NCBI RefSeq assembly: GCF_000002235.5
Contig: NW_022145521.1
Location: 62,001 to 126,000 of the forward strand
Direction: 5' to 3'
DNA length: 64,000 bases
Source: Strongylocentrotus purpuratus
Taxonomy: Eukaryota > Echinodermata > Echinoidea > Camarodonta > Strongylocentrotidae
In this document: in pieces, positions 12,398 through 21,300 of the stretch
Position numbering within the stretch: the first letter of the stretch is position 1
Layout of the letters: each line of letters opens with the position of its first letter
Notes under the pieces: model-generated
What the model saw: only the letters and a program-made list of their open reading frames with translations
Database searches by the model: none
Told to the model about the DNA's origin: nothing
Made by a program: the position numbers and the translations under genes

Positions 12398-15300
12398 AAT
12401 GGTGATGATGATGGAGATGGTGATATTGATGATGATGACGATGATGATGATGATGATGATGGTTATGATAATAATGATGATGATGATGATGATAATAGTG
12501 ATGATGATGATAATGATGATATTTATGATAATGGTGGTGATAATGATGGTGATGATGATGATAATGATGATGATAACGGAGATGGTGATAATGATGATGT
12601 CAAGAAGTCAATATAGTACAAATGATATATTCTACTATTTCATATACAGGTGTACACCATTATTTCATCAAAATATCTTTTCATATCCCCTGAACCCTAA
12701 CAGTAAAAAAACAAATCTTTTTATCATGCAAAACTGGAATGAAAAGAAGAAAATTATATAATTGTATAAAAAGTCAAACCATGCATACATATGAACATTG
12801 TAAATAAAATTTAAGAATAAAGATTGATTTACGGAAGATCAATAAACTAAAGAGATTCAAGAAAACATATTAATAAGCTTTCATCAGAATCGCCTCAAAC
12901 ACAAAGAAAATTAAATATATAAGAATGATATCATAAAAATATCATAAATAATAAAGTACATATAAGAAAAACGTAGTCTGCAATGCAGTGAAAAGTCTAT
13001 TCCTCTTGCTAGGAATAAATCTGATATGTTATGTGCTAATGCTGAGATTGAACTGACTTTCGGTACTCTAAATACCAACTTGGAATAAGAAGAAGACTAT
13101 TGATAAATATATGTGCAAAGCATTAGCAAATGTGCTGGTGCTTGAAAGATAATCATTACAAAAAACAAGAAATAAAAAGTATAGATCTAAGGCTTTGAAA
13201 CAGGGTATCATATTCAACTTGGTAACTATACGATTCTTAGAAAAAACATGAATACATAATCTGTTTGTGAAGTAGGATTAAAGTTGAACTGACTAATATG
13301 GTGAGAGTTAATAGAAGACGAACGTAAACATTTGAATTTCGTTACGGTGTTCGCTTTTTATTTAGTTTACATGATCATAGCTGTAATTAGAACATTGGAA
13401 CATTTTCTTTACTGTTAGCGATAATTTTTCACTTTGTATTGCATAAGATTACCTTTTGAACTTGGCATTTCTGAAGTTAGTTTTATCATTTTACTTTACT
13501 AATTCAAGCATTGCATCAAAACAATTAATTAAAATTAAAAAATGGCCATTACACTATTAAAACCAGGGAACACAAATCTTGTCTTGTCTGTTACGGCTCT
13601 TTAATTTTGAAGTCAAAAAGTTTCAAAATGGGCTTGAACAAACTTATATCTCATTAACTATGAATACTAAAAAAACCTGGAAAGAAAACCAAACATAAGA
13701 GCTTTAAGTGTCAAGATAAAAATACAAATAAAAACTCAAGTTTAAACACGTGCTGGAAGTAATGTAATCTTTGATGCTGAAAAGATGAAAGGTGATAAAA
13801 CTTGTATAAAAGAAACAGATCTCAAAAGGCTAACAAAAAATAAGCATCTGAAGGAAATTGCCTGAACTTCTAGTGTTTTACTTACTGGTTAAGTTGGCGC
13901 ATACAATTGGAGTACTCGAGGGACCACATAATTCTAAATATTGTAGAATATTATCAGAGTGTTTTAAATTTAAGCAACACGATCAACAGACTTGTTTTCT
14001 CATTGCTAGGTTTTAAGTTAAGACTATATCCAGGGCATGAAACTATTGAGATTAGCCACCAGAAAACCAATTCTTTCCACTAGCAGACATTTGATATTAG
14101 AAATTAAACGCTCTCAGGTACATGAACGGTTGTCACTAAGAGTGACATTATCTCAAAAGGTTGGGGGGTATTCTGTCATACATTTCCGATCACAGAGGAT
14201 TTCCGAAGAGATAATATCGCAATGGCTATTTCAGGGATCTGCTACCCCAGTTCTAGAGAAGTTCAAGGATTGCATGTTAACAACTACCAGGCAGTACCTT
14301 GGTACACAGAAACACGTACCATCCTCTTCCACAGGAAGAAGATAAGGGAATAGAAAATGATAGGAGTTGGGAGGGAAGGTTGGGCTACAGGGGGAGGGAA
14401 AGATGGGATACAGGGAGAGAGAAGGTTGGGCTATGGGGAGTGGGGAGAATGTAACTGCTCACAGCTGTAACTCTCACAAAACAAAATCATGTATACAGGT
14501 ACATGTTAAAAATACATGTGTTGAGAAATCAGGTCCGACATGCTATGGGTAGCAAGATGAAAGGGGTGGTGACAACTCCTCAAGTTATGACAAATACAAG
14601 ACTGAATCGACTGCAACAAGCAGTTACTTTAAAGGTGTTATCACGGTTTTGCTAGCACACTCTTCAGGAGAGATTAAATTGAATGGATGATTAAAAACAA
14701 GACTTGGGAAAAATCATTCAGAATGAAATACAAATACAATCTAAATATAGTATTAATCTTGATATATAGCTTCTATTTTAGTCTTCATTATTGCTTTAAG
14801 TTCAATGAATTGAATGCAAACATTCTCAGTTTTGGATTTTACTTCTTGAACAGCACAAAAGCATTTTCAAATTTCTTCCGATATCCATGCATAAATTGAT
14901 CACATTCTCCTGTTCTCTCCTTTAACAATTCACACCCTGATTTTGATGACAACAATATAGATGCTTTGTCTTCTCTACATACCTTCGATATGTATTACAT
15001 CATTGGTGGTCACCATGTTTTGGACTACTCTGTCATCCTCATCGTGCACTGATATGTTGTAGCCAAAGTTTGGGCCTCTGTATTCAATCTCAGGTAGCGC
15101 CTGAAGGTTTGGAATGAAAAACAATGATGAAATTGTAATAATGACAAAATTTGATTAACAGTTTATTTTCATGCAGCGCATATCAAGTTATGATCCAGTC
15201 TCCTTATGCAATACCAAAGAAATTTAAACTGCTAGTTCATGGTTCAGCAGGCCCCACCCCCCCCCCCCCCCTTTCATTCAGAGGGCTACATTATTTTGAC

Positions 15301-18300
15301 ACTTTACACTGTGAACATGATGGACAAAGAAAGAGGACAAACTATACAGTTCCTCATTCTACCCTCAACAATTGCTGTCGTAGACAAAGGAACATCCCTT
15401 CACTGCTAGTATGTCAAAATGTGTAGAACAGGTGTCACATGCATATTCACCTGTTCTACACATTTTTACATAATAGCAGTGAAGGGATGTTCCTTTATCT
15501 ACATCAATTGTTGAGGGTAGAATGAGGAACTGTATATTTTGTCCTCTTTCTTTGTCCGTCGTTTTCATAGTGTTAGCAGCTTTTCCCCTTGTTATCTAGT
15601 AGTGTAACTGCTAATTGAAATAACTGACATCAAACTGTTCTATCGAAAAAATCCCAGATGGTAATACAAATTTGCCTCACCTCCCATTCTAGTAGGATAT
15701 TTCTGGTATAGATAGGGTCATCAGGTGTGACGGTGTTTACTTTCAGTGTGCTCATGGTTGCAGCAGGTTCTGTAGCAGAAGATAGCATTCAAAGAATTCT
15801 TGACAGTTTCACACATAAACAAAATGTTTTTTTTGACCTCCGGATAAACTGAGGCCGAATACTATACACAGGCTTCAAACTATCATATATCATTGTACAA
15901 CATATTGTCACAGCCGAATTGAATAGCCTTAGACTGCCTACAAAACAACAACCTTTCAAAAGATCGGAGAATTACACAGAAATGCTCACTGTTTTACAAG
16001 CCATGGAAGATCATCTCTATAATTGAACAACCTCTGTAAAGTGTAATCGGGACAGTCCATGCTTCTTTGTTCCAACTCATTACAGACTACACGTAGTATT
16101 TGAGTATATCTGATCTTCATCTTGAAGAATAGCTAGAAATGGCACACTAAAAGAATAAAAACAGTTATTAATTCAATAAATATACCAAAAAAAAAAAAAA
16201 AAAGATCTCAATGAAAGTTAGTGAGCGGCTGGAATCTGATCATACCTTCTGCCATGGTGACCACTTCAATTGGCTCGGACCAGGTCCCAAAGGGATTCCC
16301 AGGGTAATGTTCTACCAAGACATCATAGGCACAGCTGACCTGCACAAAGTAGGTGGTGTAAGGGTCAAGCGCCGACAGGACATACTGTGTGTCCGATTTG
16401 ATGCTTTCCAGGGAGACCTAAAAATGAAGAATTAAAACAAAAATGAATGACCTTTCCTGACCTCTCCGAGACTTTTTTTGATACTGACAAACATGGTACA
16501 AATTCTCTAGGACTAAAGATAGTTTTTAAAAGCTGTATAAATCTATTTTGCACGAACATAAATACATTAAAGAACTACATAACATATAAACTTGGAAAAT
16601 CCACATCAGAACTGAATAATAAAGATAATCGGTTCAAAATCCCATTTAGGTCAGTTCATTTTGAGGCACTTTTCAGACCCAAATTAAATTGATACATCTC
16701 AAGTTTACAGGGTTTGATCAGACAATGAGTGGAATGCCAACAACTATCATCCCTCATCAATACTACAACCATTCTAACTCTAGTGACCAGAAACTATTTC
16801 AAACTCTAAAAATCCTGAGTTGTTATTCAATCTTTGTGTAGCAGGAAAGTGTCATGTATCTGGACCACTCATCAAACTCGTGAAATTTCATACTGTTTCT
16901 GGTGTTACAGTAGGGCAAATTCATGCAATGTGTCTTATGACATACGCATCCAATTGTGCTATGTGTCCCATATGCATCAAATTAAATGCAATGTGTCCCA
17001 TATGACATTTTCCCACACATTTCATCAAAATAAAGAATCAGTTGAAATGACTAATAACTAATAGTACTTTCTGCTGTCACTACCATAAGTTGTGGTCATA
17101 TCAAGAAAATTTTCATTCACGGATGAAATGTGTTGATAAATGTCAGGTGTCGTACAGGACACGATGCGCGGAATCGCTCAGAGGCTCAATAACATCAACT
17201 CACATTCTGCCATTCTTGTTCCTCTTTGCGGTACTGTAACCAGTAGCGCAAGCCGTAAGCAGTGCTACCCCAGTCAGCAGGCTTTTCCCATGACATGGCA
17301 ATCTTCCGTCGCACGCTGACCTGTGCTACAACATTCTCTGGGGCATTCGGGCGAACTAGAAATGAAAGATTTATGAAAATTAAAAAATTAAAAAAAAGAA
17401 GATTTTTAAGTCAGGTGTTTAACGAATTGTGCCACATTGTTGTTGCACTAGTGCATTTTTTTTTGGACATAGTATTTGAAGAATTACATGAGCAAACATC
17501 GCTACACATTTTGAAGTCTGTCACAGAACAAAATGGAGTCTGTAAATTGTATATCTGAAAGGGAAACATAACCTTTACACTTTACTCAGAAGTCAAGCAG
17601 AAAAATCAGGTTCCTATCTATAAACTTTCTAAGATAACTTTAAGGAGCTATGTTCTACATTCTAAATTGTGTAACATGATGAGTAAATTCAAGCATTCTT
17701 TTTTTGACCACTTCAAATTGCATAACTCTTAATTGTTAAATGACTACTTAAGTTGTTCAGAATCAATGTGGTATGTGTTTGATTAATGTGAATAAGACCA
17801 CTGTACTAATAATCAAATCACTTTACATGTAGCATCTATAATGAAGATAATCTTAGCACAGAAGCGTCACATACAATGAACATGACACTAAATACAGAGG
17901 AAATCAATTTGGGAATCAAGCACTTAGTATCTATTTCTGTAACTGATATAAGCGATATTCATCATTATATTAAAGCCTTGAAGAGTAAGCCAGTTCATAG
18001 TGTCAGTCTGAGCATGAGCAGATAAAGGTCATTGCAGAACAAATTGTGAATAAATGGGGGACAAAATACTGGATATGTGCTCATGAGTGTTATGTAATCA
18101 ATATTTATTTATGCACAAGCAGTGCACTCCATGATACACAGGTGGAAGTATTCTTTGACAAGGGGAAACAGAGGCTATTTATGTAGCACCTCCATCGCTG
18201 TAGGAGTGATTATTTCAAAATGTACAAAGTGGGACCTCTTCATGTTTTGAAGATCTGTGGATATTTGGGGTCATCTGGGACTTGTGCTAACCCTGAACTG

Positions 18301-21300
18301 GTCTATTGAACTCATAAGCACATCTACTACACTATCATAGGAGTGCTTCTCATCGGCTGCCATCGAGAAGGCAGTTAAGAGCCTTCCTGTGGGCAGCCAT
18401 CGAGAAGGCAGTTAAGAGCCTTCCTGTGGGCAGCCAATGATGCAAAGAAAGCTATTTCTAAAATAGAATAGAATCTAGGACAAGTATCTAGTCTCACATA
18501 TCATTCAAACTGCAGAATGCCGACATATAGCATAGATAGTCACTAGTTTCACAAACCAGGGGGGCGTTTCAAAAAGACTAAGATCGACTTTCGTCAGACC
18601 TGAACCATGGCAGGCCATTCATGCTACTAGTTGCTCTCACCATTGGTCTCTCAAGGGATGTCACAAATCTACAGAAATTTTTGATAGTTCACTGTTGAAG
18701 AAAAAAAGTGTGGATTTGTGCCCACGATTTGTATGTCCCTTGAGAGACAAATGCCAGTAAATGGTGAGAGCAAACAGTGGCATGAACGCCTGCCATAGTT
18801 TAGTCCAACTTAAGTTGATCTTAGTCTTTGTGAAACATCCCCCAGCTCTGTGTAATATTCTTTTGAGTATGCAAGCAATGCTGATTTCTGCAACCAGTGA
18901 CTATTAATCAAGAGAAATCTTAGAATACGTAGACAAAGAGGTCTGATAGCTGCAGGTCCATCTCTGAAGGACAGATGGAGAAGCAGATGGACGTAAGAGC
19001 AGAATAAAGTTGGCATTCAGAAACACATACTAAATTGAGTCTGGGTTTCAAGGCCCAAGAAAATAGACAATTTAATCACTGATTTATGAAGCGCCAAGAG
19101 ACAACCTCTACATCCTGTAAGATATACAGTCATTGTGTACCTCACTACCGACATCATTTGACATCATTTGGTTTGATGATTTGTAAGATATTTGTAACAG
19201 ATCTACAAAAAAATCCTACATAGCAGAGATTGACACTTGGCATTCCGTCTATCACACTATGAACATGACTGAAAAAGAAAGCGGACAAAATATACAGTTC
19301 CTCAGGTAGACAAAGGAACATCCCTTCACTTCTATTATGTAAAAATGTGTAGAACAGGTGTCACATGCATATTCCCTTTTTACATAATAGCAGTGAAGGG
19401 ATGTTCCTTTGTCTACCTGAGGAACTGTATATTTTGTACGCTTTCTTTGTCCATCATATTCATAGTGTCAGTGGCTCAAGTTAAGCCAAGCTTATGCTTT
19501 CATAACAAGAGTTTGAAATTCCCACAGAGGAGAAAGTTCAAAAAGGATGAAGAAAAAAAAATATATGGCAAAAAAAAGATGTTTGCAGACAGAGTTGCGG
19601 AGAAAGGCTTTCCTCACTCCTCTCCAGAAGAGAAAGAAGTAGAGAGACGTCAGCGCGGACGGACTAGGACAGCTTCTGAACGTTGACCAAGACACGAAGA
19701 GCACTGCAAAACCATGTGAGACAACAATCACAAACGAGTCTTACCTTCACTGTGCGGGTCAAACTCTAGACCCAAACGCGCCGTGGCATTGCCAAGGGGG
19801 TTTGAGCTGACGACATATATTTCAGTTTGGGAGCCGTCGGTAACTTTGCAAAAGTTGTTTTCCCGTTCCGGATGACAGGGTAAGATGGGATGGTTCTCGG
19901 CAAAGGGGCTGTAACTTTCAAACAAAGAGACATAGATATCAAGTTGCACTATGTGTAAGGGATGTTGGTTGGTGGCATGTATATTAACAATATGACAAAG
20001 TAAAAACAGTACACAGCTTTTGGCAAATTTCTAGAGTTAACAAATCTTGTCGCTGCAAAAGAAATAATTATCAATCAGCTTTTTCATTTTAATATCCAAT
20101 TCAAAGAACTGAATAATCACATTTCATCTTAATTATCTTACTGTATTTCTTGTAAGGTAGTTAAAACCGTCTAATGACCATTTATATCGAGAAATGGTAT
20201 GCTCTACTCTCAAGGTTAGTAATCTGAACATGGTCAACTTGACTTTTGAAGGGCTTCATATATCAATTTCTCATGACACTTGTCACGTGCATGGACATCC
20301 CATTCGTGTATTTTCAGAAAAGTCACTGAATTCATAACAAGTCAAGGGAGGTGCATACTGTCTTATTTTTTTGTTTGTTCGATCTTATGTTTGATCCTAT
20401 GTTTGACCTCTAGTATGTATGTTTGATCTCACTCTTATCTTATTTTTTATTATTATATTTGCATGATTTATTGAATAAAGAACAGATGTATAAGTTGTGT
20501 GTTTATTATAAGTTTTGGTAAATAATTGTTTAGTCAGAATATGGTGCGCTTTGAGACACCAGTATTAAGCGCCTTATAAATGTTGTTTATTACTATTTAT
20601 TATTAAGTCCTACACAATCAAACCTGAATATATAGACTACCACTCCACACAGGCTACCTGTCTAATAAGCAGGGCTGGACTACAGTCCCAACTCCCTTGT
20701 TAGACAGGTTTGACCGGTTTGAGATACGTTCCATATGTTGGAGAACCTGAATAGAAAGACCACCTGGTTACAGTGGCCATATTTCATGTTTCAATTGGGT
20801 GATCTTTACAAACAGGTTTGACAGCACTCTGCAACATGTTGCAGAACATGTCTACTGTGGCACTTGTTTCCTCTGAGCGGTCTTTCGACACTGGTCTGAC
20901 TGTAATGTACAATGCATGTATGGAAGGAAGTACTTTAATTGTGGCTTACCCCTCATAGTACATGGTGTCGACCGTCTTAAGGTTTGTGGGTCGGCCGTCC
21001 TCCCAATTGCACCAGTAGTCAACGATGTTGGTAGAGTGACAACTCAAATTGTTTACTGGCTCCGGGGGCCCTTCACAGAGAAAGGGGGGTGGGAGGGGGT
21101 AACAGGGGATGACGGAACAATGATTAAAATATCGTTATGGATCTATAACTTACTACTACATCTCAAAGCAATGCATCTGTGTATTGTTACCCAAGTCTTC
21201 AGACTCTCTCTGCATTATGTAAGCACCCTGTTTGAGAGGGGAGAATTCCAGTATAACCTTGTCACAGTATAAGTCAAAGTGCAATCCCATGTAAGGGCCC

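Noticed and set aside
12228-12761. Long open frames of poly-Met and poly-Asp
   Set aside because: They come from the GAT microsatellite and have no non-repeat coding part.
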